NCBI RefSeq assembly: GCF_001636425.1
Contig: NZ_KV440953.1
Span: 2,182,847 to 2,246,846 of the forward strand
Direction of reading: 5' to 3'
DNA: 64,000 bases
Source of the DNA: Heyndrickxia acidicola
Lineage (GTDB): Bacteria; Bacillota; Bacilli; Bacillales; Bacillaceae_C
Below, piece by piece: positions 1 through 6,867 of this stretch. The position numbers were made by a program, and so were the translations under genes. The first letter of the stretch is position 1; every line of letters begins with the position of its first letter. A model generated the notes under the pieces. The model ran no database searches. It was not told where the DNA came from and worked only from the letters and a program-made list of their open reading frames with translations.

Positions 1-1
1 T

Positions 2-1201
2 ACTAAAAAAATAGTTAAAAAGGGCAAAAAAGGATATTACTTTCGAACTGATATTGGTAAGGATCCAATTACAGGACGAAGATTACAAAAGAATTTTGGA
101 CCATTTAACACAAAAAGAGAGGCTGAAGCTGATTTAATTAATATTAGATATCAAGTGAGAAATGGAACTTTTTTCAAACCATCTTATAAAGCATTTGATG
201 ATTTTATTAATGAATGGTTTGATACGGTATATTGCTCTGGAAAAGTCGAGACTACTATAGAAAGAAGGAGATACATTATTGGTAGTCAACTAATTCCATA
301 CTTCAAGAAAACCCCATTAGAAAATATTGACGCGCGTCAATTAGATCAATTTTTTAATGTTTTGAGAAACAATGGCCGAATTATTAAATATAAAAAAGAT
401 GGATCAGGTAATACAAATGAAAATACAAAAAAACCGTTATCAGATTCATATCTAAAAATTATTTACTCTCTTCTTAATCAAGCGTTTGCTACTGCTATAA
501 AATGGAAATTAGTAAAAGAAAATCCAATGATAGACATTAGTAATAAACCAAAAGTAAAAGATAATAAAAATAAGGCAGATAAAGCATTCTCAAAAGAAGA
601 ATTAAAAATATTCTTAGAAGCAGTAGCAAAGAAACATGTGTACTTACCTTTTGTACTAGATGCATATACTGGAATTCGTCGCAGTGAACTTCTAGGTCTT
701 AAATGGGATTATGTGGATTTCATTAACCATACTATCCAAATAAGTGGAACATTAAATAGAGTTAAGGGTAAAGGCTTGATATACACAAAAAAAGCTAAAT
801 CTGAAAAGTCTCTGAATAGAACAATACCAATTCCAGAAATCATTCTTAATTTACTTCGAAAAGAAAAACAATTACAAGATGAAATGAAAAAAGAATATGG
901 AAATGATTTTAATAAAGAGAATTATGTATTTATTAAATATGACGGAACTCCAATTGCACCTGACTATTTAACGAAAGAATTCAGAAAAATAATTGGATCT
1001 TTAAATATAAAACAAACAACGTTACACGGTTTAAGGCATACAACAGCTACACTTCTTATGAAACTTAATAAAAACCCCAGAGTAATTAGTGATATTTTAG
1101 GTCATTCTAAAGTTCAAGTGACCATGGACTTCTATTCACATGTGAATCTAGAAATAATGAGAGAAGCTGTGGGAGATCTTGGGGATTTTATCGCTTCATA
1201 A
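2..1201 (+). CDS. Tyrosine site-specific integrase (5' end cut by window edge)
   Basis: The reading frame is open from the first bases of the window to the stop at 1201, so the gene starts outside and at least 399 codons are visible; the GTG at 155 is internal. The visible N-terminus (GKKGYYFRTDIGKD, then GPFNTKREAEADL) looks like the AP2-like arm-DNA-binding domain of Tn916/phage-type integrases. A SAM-like core-binding domain follows, then the catalytic domain with GIRRSELLGL (first Arg), HGLRHTTATL (H-x-x-R), LGHS and the Tyr of MDFYSHV. All catalytic residues are present, so it is probably active. It points towards the tRNA-derived repeat at 2639 and is a paralogue of the broken integrase that follows. 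Its own element must extend left of the window. Confidence 0.9.
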   Translation, partial: TKKIVKKGKKGYYFRTDIGKDPITGRRLQKNFGPFNTKREAEADLINIRYQVRNGTFFKPSYKAFDDFINEWFDTVYCSGKVETTIERRRYIIGSQLIPYFKKTPLENIDARQLDQFFNVLRNNGRIIKYKKDGSGNTNENTKKPLSDSYLKIIYSLLNQAFATAIKWKLVKENPMIDISNKPKVKDNKNKADKAFSKEELKIFLEAVAKKHVYLPFVLDAYTGIRRSELLGLKWDYVDFINHTIQISGTLNRVKGKGLIYTKKAKSEKSLNRTIPIPEIILNLLRKEKQLQDEMKKEYGNDFNKENYVFIKYDGTPIAPDYLTKEFRKIIGSLNIKQTTLHGLRHTTATLLMKLNKNPRVISDILGHSKVQVTMDFYSHVNLEIMREAVGDLGDFIAS

Positions 1202-1210
1202 TATAGAAGA

Positions 1211-1250
1211 ATGGAACGTAAACTTTTTTAGTTTACGTTCCATTTTTATT
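1211..1250 (+). terminator. Intrinsic terminator of the first integrase
   Basis: A perfect 13-bp inverted repeat (ATGGAACGTAAAC / GTTTACGTTCCAT) with a 7-nt loop is followed by a T-rich run, 10 bp after the integrase stop. Confidence 0.85.
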
Positions 1251-1373
1251 TTCCCAATAATGAATCTAGGAAAAAAAAGCACAATTTTTCAACATATGGT
1301 TTATCAATTTCTGTTAAAATAAAGACACCGCATACTACACACTATTCCAAAATTAGGATGGAGTGTAAACACT

Positions 1374-2511
1374 TTGGACTTTGACAAAATCATAAAGAAA
1401 AAGAAAAAAGGCTATTTTTTCCGCGTTGATGTTGGGAAGGACCGAAAGGGAAAACGGAAACAAGCGAGTTTTGGTCCGTATAAATCCAAGGCTGAAGCAA
1501 AAAAAGAACTATTAAAAGTTAAAAGTGAAATTGTATCAGGTGATTATTTGCAAGAAAGCACAGAGGAGTTCCCTGCATTTATTAATAAATGGTTTGAGAC
1601 CGTCTATAAAAGAAGTGTAGAAGAAACTACAGCAAAAAGCAGAGAAAATCTAATTAAGAATCACATAATCCATTCTTTTGAACATAGGAAGATTAATGAG
1701 ATTAAAAGCAATGGATATTGACCATTTTTATGATGATAAAATCGATGAGGGTTATTCTGCCGCATATATTCGTCATATGCATAACTTGTTGCGGCAAGCT
1801 TTTGAACAAGCGGTGAAGTGGGAATTAATAAAATCCAACCCTGTTGTAAATGCAAAACCACCAAAAGTAAAAAATCCTGAGAAAACGACATGGAATATAG
1901 AGGAAGTAAATAGGTTTCTTACCACTGTTAAAAATAAATCCTATGGAATTGCATATATTCTTGCCATTTTTACCGGAATGAGACGTGGGGAGATTCTAGG
2001 ACTAAAGTGGGAGGATATAACTTTTGGGAATAAGAAAATTCACATTAAACGAAGTGTATCCTATGTGCAAAATAAAGGGTTGCTGGTTAAAGAACCAAAA
2101 ACAAGTAAATCCAAACGGCAAATATCTATTTCGGAGCATGTGATTAATCAGCTAAAAACCCATAAAGAAAAGCAACTTTTTACAAAAGATAATATGGGTT
2201 ATAAATATGAGGATAATGACTTTGTGATTACTACCGAAAATGGAAAGCCTATTAATCCGAGAAATTTGTTACGCCAATTTTATGAGATGATGGAAAAAGC
2301 CCAAGTTCCGAGAATTAGTTTCCACGATTTAAGGCATACACATGCAACCATTATGATGGAACAAGGAGAAAATCCAAAAGTGGTTAGTGAACGCCTAGGA
2401 CATTCAAGAGTTGCTGTTACTTTAGATCTCTATTCTCATGTTAGTGATGATTTGCAAGAGAAAGCTGCAACTAAATTTGAACAGACACTTTTCAATCGAA
2501 ATAATAGCTAA
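1374..2511 (+). pseudogene. Frameshifted tyrosine integrase
   Basis: Two overlapping frames together make a full-length integrase of about 379 residues. The frame starting at TTG 1374 gives an AP2-like N-terminal domain (KKGYFFRVDVGKDRKGKR) and the start of the core-binding domain, ending at 1721. The frame open from 1678 continues the core-binding domain and the catalytic domain (GMRRGEILGL, HDLRHTHATI, LGHSRVAVT, DLYSHV). Alignment with the upstream paralogue places the switch near 1699-1712, where INEIK of one frame should join AMDIDHFYDD of the other; a one-base indel in the short A-run there explains it. No slippery heptamer is obvious, so I read it as inactivation or a sequencing error rather than programmed frameshifting. 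No intact start with a good ribosome binding site was found. Confidence 0.8.
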
Positions 2512-2527
2512 TATTATTTTCCACACC

Positions 2528-2549
2528 TTTTGTGCAGATTTTGTGCAGA
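2528..2549. repeat. Tandem 11-bp direct repeat, candidate integrase arm sites
   Basis: TTTTGTGCAGA occurs twice back to back, between the broken integrase and the tRNA-derived repeat at 2639. Short direct repeats next to an attachment core are the usual arm-type binding sites of AP2-domain integrases. The assignment to the older element is inferred from position. Confidence 0.5.
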
Positions 2550-2591
2550 TTAAATTTTCAAAGGTGGTAAGGAGATTTAAATTTTAAAAAC

Positions 2592-2634
2592 AAAAAAGCC
2601 CGCAACCCTTGATACACAAGGACTACAGGCTTTC
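2592..2634 (-). terminator. Leftward hairpin with U-tract beside the att copy
   Basis: On the minus strand AAAGCC pairs with GGGCTTT, with an inner perfect stem CCTTG/CAAGG, followed by six T. It stops leftward transcription leaving the element or the tRNA remnant, five bases beyond the repeat at 2639. Confidence 0.65.
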
Positions 2635-2638
2635 TCTC

Positions 2639-2689
2639 AGGTATGATTCTGACTGGGCTCGAACCAGCGACCCCCACCCTGTCAAGGTG
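2639..2689. repeat. Distal attachment site (51-bp copy of tRNA-Val 3' end)
   Basis: These 51 bp are identical to 21855-21905 and include the acceptor, T-arm and anticodon region of the tRNA-Val gene, without its 5' part. This is the far junction of the element integrated at the tRNA. Confidence 0.9.
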
Positions 2690-2694
2690 TTCGC

Positions 2695-2764
2695 TAAGTC
2701 AACGGAAAGTCAGCGCTATGTCAAACGTTATTATATCAACGATAAGTCAACGGTATGTCACACG
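2695..2764. repeat. Candidate arm-type integrase binding repeats, distal end
   Basis: TAAGTCAACGG lies at 2695 and again at 2743, each followed by a TATGTCA-type half (GCTATGTCAA near 2714, GGTATGTCAC near 2752). A matching composite site TAAGTCACCGCTATGTCAA is found at the other end of the element (21789). Presence at both ends, close to the cores, fits arm sites. Confidence 0.55.
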
Positions 2765-2821
2765 TATTTTTACATAGTATAACCGATAGGAACGTTACCT
2801 TGCAATACATTTCGAAATTAT

Positions 2822-3160
2822 TTAGTCGATAACTTCTATCGCAATTATATCGCTGAATCTTATGTACGCAAGGCGGCCATCTTCTTCGGATTTCACACGA
2901 AGTTCCTTCGTTAACGGATCGACGTAATGTGTTCGCCCTATAAACTCGTATGTACCCCCATTAGTCCACGTCGTTACTTTAACAGGAAGGTTGTACTCTA
3001 TTGCGTAGGATATGCGCTGGTCAAATTCTTCTTTTTGAAACTCGTCTAAGAACGGTTTTGCTTCGAAATCAAACTCTCCCCATAGCTGTCGGAGCATCGT
3101 CATATGTTCCGGAAGCATTAACGATACCCACTTCTTCGTTCCACGATCTCGAATAGTCAA
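2822..3160 (-). CDS. YolD-like family protein
   Basis: This 112-residue protein begins with the signature IRDRGTKKWVSLMLPEH of the YolD family (PF08863). The family is small, often phage- or plasmid-borne, and usually sits beside a UvrX/YqjW-type Y-family DNA polymerase in SOS-induced operons; the molecular role is not firmly known. No polymerase gene lies next to it here, so it is an orphan. The start is a TTG at 3160 with a rather distant GAAGGGA. A consensus LexA (DinR) box lies about 40 bp upstream, together with a TATAAT -10 box, so it should be DNA-damage induced. Confidence 0.85.
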   Translation of the reverse strand: MTIRDRGTKKWVSLMLPEHMTMLRQLWGEFDFEAKPFLDEFQKEEFDQRISYAIEYNLPVKVTTWTNGGTYEFIGRTHYVDPLTKELRVKSEEDGRLAYIRFSDIIAIEVID

Positions 3161-3200
3161 GTTCGGTCATTCCCTTCGCTTGTATAACGATATTATAACA

Positions 3201-3214
3201 CGAACATATGTTTC
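3201..3214 (-). promoter_or_regulatory. LexA/DinR SOS box upstream of yolD-like gene
   Basis: CGAACATATGTTTC fits the Bacillus SOS consensus CGAACRNRYGTTYC at every position. On the minus strand it lies just upstream of a TATAAT sequence, between the presumed -35 and -10, an ideal place for repression by LexA. Confidence 0.8.
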
Positions 3215-3318
3215 TATACATAAAAAGAGTCCGCCATTAATTGACGAACCCCATGAATGACGACAGACGCAGTAACTCAGCCTTACATCATTATTCTTTC
3301 ATACCCATTAACTAGGTG

Positions 3319-3900
3319 TTATGCCCCTAGTGACTCTCGACTCTGATTTACATCAGTATCTTCCGGCCTCATTAAGTGCACAGTTAGTTTAGCTAATAAC
3401 AAATAATAGCCAAAAAGATTGAACGTCTTAATTTTTGTTAACTGCTTTTTATCTATTAGTTTCTCAATCAATAAACGAGGAAAACTATTAATTATATTAA
3501 GATCTACTACGTGGTCTTGAAATATTAGTGAAGGCAAATATAATAATTTTGTATATTTATTGTTTCTTATATTAGCTTCGCTTAGACCTTCTTCTAAGTA
3601 AGTATTTATATGAAATACCGGAGCAAATAATAAAAATTTTTCTCTTTCTGAATCACAAGTATTAGATAGTAAGATACCTTTTTTATTTAATTCCCTGTCT
3701 TGTCCATCCTCATCAACATAAATAAAAGGTAATTCTGATACAATATCTCCTTGAACTAAATAATCAAATGAATAATTAGTAAATATCTCTAATTTTTCTT
3801 TCCCTTTAATCAATTGATGCAATGACTTCATTGCCTGTTCTGCAGTATATGGATTTATAGATGGGAAGAGTTCTTGAACAAAAGTTATAAATTCCTTCAT
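3319..3900 (-). CDS. Unknown cassette protein with GILLSNTCDS motif
   Basis: This 193-residue protein is the third gene of a coupled three-gene operon; its ATG overlaps the stop of the preceding gene by four bases. I do not recognise a named domain. A segment with VQGDIVSELPF followed by KKGILLSNTCDS and a hydrophobic FLLFAPVF strand resembles uncharacterised bacterial proteins that share a G-D-I-(x)n-L-S-N-T-C-D pattern; the conserved Cys-Asp suggests a functional site. No signal peptide is seen; the protein is probably cytosolic. The function is unknown. Confidence 0.7.
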   Translation of the reverse strand: MKEFITFVQELFPSINPYTAEQAMKSLHQLIKGKEKLEIFTNYSFDYLVQGDIVSELPFIYVDEDGQDRELNKKGILLSNTCDSEREKFLLFAPVFHINTYLEEGLSEANIRNNKYTKLLYLPSLIFQDHVVDLNIINSFPRLLIEKLIDKKQLTKIKTFNLFGYYLLLAKLTVHLMRPEDTDVNQSRESLGA

Positions 3901-4211
3901 AGATTAAACCTCTTACCTCTAATTGTTGATACCTTGTTTAATGCATTATAATGTGCTTCAGCCTCTTCTTTTGTAAATTCTCTAGCCTCACTAAACAATT
4001 CACTGGACATTTTATTCCAATTAAAAACACTCGTTTTAATATTATTGTTCAAAGCATTATTTCTAACAACACTACTTGTCTTTTCTATGACATTTATCAT
4101 TGCTTTTTGATTACTTGATTGTAAGTATTCATAGTTGGGAGGTGAAGATGAAGTGGGTGAAAGCATAGTGATCGCTAAAGCGCTCGTTCCGAAAGTTAAA
4201 AATTTCCTCAT
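3897..4211 (-). CDS. Small unknown cassette protein
   Basis: This 104-residue protein is the middle gene of the coupled cassette, overlapping its neighbours by four bases on both sides (ATGA type). The first about 18 residues (MRKFLTFGTSALAITML) could be a weak signal peptide or a short hydrophobic helix; the rest is polar and probably helical, with Asn-rich stretches. No domain is recognised. The double overlap implies production in fixed ratio with the flanking proteins, as expected for a complex. Confidence 0.65.
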   Translation of the reverse strand: MRKFLTFGTSALAITMLSPTSSSPPNYEYLQSSNQKAMINVIEKTSSVVRNNALNNNIKTSVFNWNKMSSELFSEAREFTKEEAEAHYNALNKVSTIRGKRFNL

Positions 4212-4942
4212 AAATCAATCACCCCATTTAGAACTATATCATTAACTTTATTTTCAATAATGTCACTTGTAATATCAAGTATTTCATCGACTTCTTCACT
4301 TTTGGATGTATACCCTTTTTTATAATTATAAGCGTATCTATCATTAATATCTAAATTCAAAATAATTCCACGACCTGCTTCTTCGAGATAAGCTGGAAGA
4401 GCCAGCTCAGGGTTGCCGCTACCAGAATACCATCTTATGTTTGAAATGGTTAAGTTTAAATAGTACTTATCCTTTAAAACATAAGTTAGCTTTAGGTTAC
4501 AATCATAGGGATTTGAGTTAGTTTGAAAATTAAGGAACTTGTTAAATATATGCTTTATAGGCTCTTCTGCCACTTCTTCTACTAGAATATCCGTTGTAAG
4601 GCCTGAATACAAAAATTGGTTATTAACTAAATCCTTAATAATTGATGTCATTGGAAAGATTCTTTCACTTAAATAAGTGTGATGTTGCTTCCATTCAGAA
4701 AAGCGTTCATCATAATTAGTTACAAATGATAATCTATCCAAACTGACATTTAATTCACTATGACCGTGATGTGAATTTGCATGAATTCTGGGAATTTCGG
4801 CTGGTGCTTGATCGGGAACCGGAATAGTATTAAACGGTTTAATAAAATAATTTTGAAGTTTCTCTTCAAAATCAAATAATTTATATCTTAGATTTTCAAA
4901 TTTGGGGAAGAATGTATTAAAAGAGGTTGTTTGTATTTTCAT
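4208..4942 (-). CDS. Unknown cassette protein, TIGR04255-like in parts
   Basis: This 244-residue protein is the first gene of the three-gene cassette, with AGGTG before its ATG. The stretch SELNVSLDRLSFVTNYD followed by a long helix and a later strand-rich half loosely resembles the sporadically distributed TIGR04255 family, whose function is unknown. No enzyme motif or membrane segment is seen. The gene is visibly more AT-rich than the replication and tail genes, a sign of separate acquisition. The family link is only a resemblance by eye. Confidence 0.65.
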   Translation of the reverse strand: MKIQTTSFNTFFPKFENLRYKLFDFEEKLQNYFIKPFNTIPVPDQAPAEIPRIHANSHHGHSELNVSLDRLSFVTNYDERFSEWKQHHTYLSERIFPMTSIIKDLVNNQFLYSGLTTDILVEEVAEEPIKHIFNKFLNFQTNSNPYDCNLKLTYVLKDKYYLNLTISNIRWYSGSGNPELALPAYLEEAGRGIILNLDINDRYAYNYKKGYTSKSEEVDEILDITSDIIENKVNDIVLNGVIDL

Positions 4943-5384
4943 CTAAATCACCTAATCCATCTGAATTAACTAACATAATTAATTATTAATATGATATACA
5001 TATTAATGATACTTCAAACCTAGCACAGTTTATAATATTTTTTCTATAAATAAAATTAATTTCCTGCAAACTTTACTAAAATATCTCATTTTCATGCTAC
5101 AGTCAAAGGTTTTATTAATATTATAATATTCTTTCTAGAAAAAATTCACAATTAATAAACAAAAAAACTTGCATTTAATCATCATTACCTTCTTTTCCAA
5201 CCATAATTAGGGCAGACATCTTATCTAAAGCCGCCCCAACTGACTAATCCCTCCATAACAGCTCTGTGCCTTTTTTTCTGTGCTTGTTTAAATTCCGATT
5301 CCGGATGAACTCCCTTTTGCACGGCTCCCTTCTTACCGAAGTACTATGCCGGATTTTTACCTTATCCAATTCGCCTCGCCCTTT
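4943..5384. other. AT-rich upstream region of the cassette, no gene seen
   Basis: This 440-bp stretch holds the leftward promoter of the three-gene cassette (not precisely placed). Its right half (5200-5384) is less AT-rich and contains no convincing open frame. Composition changes near 5200, which may mark the edge of the cassette insertion. Confidence 0.5.
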
Positions 5385-6317
5385 CTAGTTAAACAATGCT
5401 TTAATTGCTTCGAGGTGATTACCGTTACCTGAATAAACGACGCGAGGATTCAAAACGACCTTCTTCGCTCTGCGATCGTCCGTTTGAAAGAAACCGAATA
5501 CGGGCTTCCCGTCCAATTTAACAGCGTTCATTGCCGTCGATAAGGTAGAGGCTTTCTGATACCCTAGTAATGCCGATAATTTATCGAGTGTAATGGGTTC
5601 AACATAGTCTGCGGTTGCTTCTTCGGGATTGTAGGCGAGAATATTAAAGTGGAAATTAACGAAGGGGAGAACGGAGTAAATAAGCGCTAAATGCTTAATA
5701 TTACGCCCATTGTAACGGCTGTACAGGTCACGAACAGTATCTCGAAATAGACGAGTATGGCTGCGAGACTTAAACACACTGCTGAGCTCTTTCTTTTCCC
5801 CACGGTAAAAATAATTCGGATTTATACATAGGCTGTCGTTAGATTCCCGGATGATTTCGGCATCGATAAGGCGTTTATAAAACTCCGTAAAACGACTGCG
5901 GCTCATTTTCAACAATTCTTGTAGTCCCTTTTTCGTAATAGACACGCCGTTATCGTACTTAAGCACGCCGGTTTTCCAACCGGTATATGTCGCAATAAAC
6001 ATAAGGCGGCCTAACTCCGACGGGCTGAGCGTTGGAAAGGCGCAGTCCATCGTTTTGCGTGCATTAAAAAAGGCGAATACAAAGCCGCCGTTCTCCTCTT
6101 CGTGTTGAGCGAGGGAGCCGACCATATTCAGCCCGTAAACTTGCGCTTCAGTTGTTTTAAGCCTAATATCAACTATATGCGAAACGTCGGCCCCTTCCTG
6201 CGAAAAAGCTACACCGTCTCTGACCGTTAAATTCTCCGTTAACGCCAGGACGCCTCGTTTTGTTTTCTTCGGTAAATCCTTCCATAATTGATGTTCTTCG
6301 AGATGATTAGCCGCCAC
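5385..6317 (-). CDS. Winged-helix phage/plasmid protein, probable replication or regulatory role
   Basis: This 310-residue protein starts with GTG at 6317, eight bases after AAAGGGG and directly behind the small HTH gene. The middle (LSPSELGRLMFIATYTGW, then TKKGLQELLKMSRSRFTEFY) looks like a winged helix-turn-helix as found in Bacillus phage and plasmid regulators and Rep-like proteins. The C-terminal part has a second possible HTH (LDKLSALLGYQKASTLSTA). No enzyme motif is visible. The two-gene arrangement with the XRE protein suggests co-expression. The choice between replication initiator and regulator is open. Confidence 0.7.
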   Translation of the reverse strand: MAANHLEEHQLWKDLPKKTKRGVLALTENLTVRDGVAFSQEGADVSHIVDIRLKTTEAQVYGLNMVGSLAQHEEENGGFVFAFFNARKTMDCAFPTLSPSELGRLMFIATYTGWKTGVLKYDNGVSITKKGLQELLKMSRSRFTEFYKRLIDAEIIRESNDSLCINPNYFYRGEKKELSSVFKSRSHTRLFRDTVRDLYSRYNGRNIKHLALIYSVLPFVNFHFNILAYNPEEATADYVEPITLDKLSALLGYQKASTLSTAMNAVKLDGKPVFGFFQTDDRRAKKVVLNPRVVYSGNGNHLEAIKALFN

Positions 6318-6320
6318 CTA

Positions 6321-6551
6321 TTAAAACCCCTTTCCGTATTTATCGAAGTCTGCCAACAATTCCGATAATCGTTGTGGTGTTAGTTTAAAGGTGCTAATTA
6401 GACGTTCAACCACTGCATCGGTTAAATTACTCTTCTTTTTTTCAATTCGATTTACTTGGGCGCCAGACAAATTAATTAAATTACCCATCGCTACCTGTGT
6501 AAGACGGTATACTTTCCGAATTTTATAAAGGACATCAGCCGTAATCTTCAT
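6321..6551 (-). CDS. Small XRE-type helix-turn-helix protein
   Basis: This 76-residue protein consists of a single Cro/CI helix-turn-helix: YRLTQVAMGNLINLSGAQVN followed by the IEKKKSN recognition turn. A ribosome binding site (AGGAG) lies upstream. Its stop precedes the winged-helix gene by three bases, so the two form an operon. It is probably a DNA-binding regulator of this half of the element. Confidence 0.8.
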   Translation of the reverse strand: MKITADVLYKIRKVYRLTQVAMGNLINLSGAQVNRIEKKKSNLTDAVVERLISTFKLTPQRLSELLADFDKYGKGF

Positions 6552-6571
6552 CTTTTCATCGCTCCTTTTTG

Positions 6572-6603
6572 TAAAATAAAAAGCCCGACCTATTAAGGTC
6601 GGA
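6572..6603 (-). terminator. Leftward terminator after the tail/DUF4177 genes
   Basis: On the minus strand CCGACCT / AGGTCGG forms the stem, followed by GCTTTTTATTTT. It separates the tail remnant from the regulator operon downstream. Confidence 0.8.
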
Positions 6604-6606
6604 CTA

Positions 6607-6804
6607 TCATTCTATTGGTCTTTTGAATACCGCTTGAACACCGAGTTGGGTGCTTCCGCCTGTACCCAATCCAAGCATATTCACTAATTCCCATCCTTCT
6701 TGACCGAGTTCATTAAGCTGGTCATCCATATTTAAGCCTTTAGCCCTCAATAAGGTTTTAGCCGATCCACTGATTATAATTGTTCGGTACTCCCATTTTA
6801 GCAT
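6607..6804 (-). CDS. DUF4177-like small protein
   Basis: The likely start is ATG 6804, preceded by GGTGG six bases upstream; this gives 65 residues. The sequence MLKWEYRTI ... LNELGQEGWELVN is the DUF4177 signature (a small alpha/beta fold of unknown role). It sits directly downstream of the tape measure gene, where a complete siphophage would have a distal tail protein. Confidence 0.75.
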   Translation of the reverse strand: MLKWEYRTIIISGSAKTLLRAKGLNMDDQLNELGQEGWELVNMLGLGTGGSTQLGVQAVFKRPIE

Positions 6805-6867
6805 TATAACCACCGCTCTCTTTTTTCCATTATTGTAAAACAATAGAAAGAAATACAAAAGAGTTTT

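Noticed and set aside
1374-2511. Programmed frameshift in the second integrase
   Set aside because: The overlap has no canonical slippery heptamer before a stop and no stimulatory structure was noticed; a plain indel explains it better.
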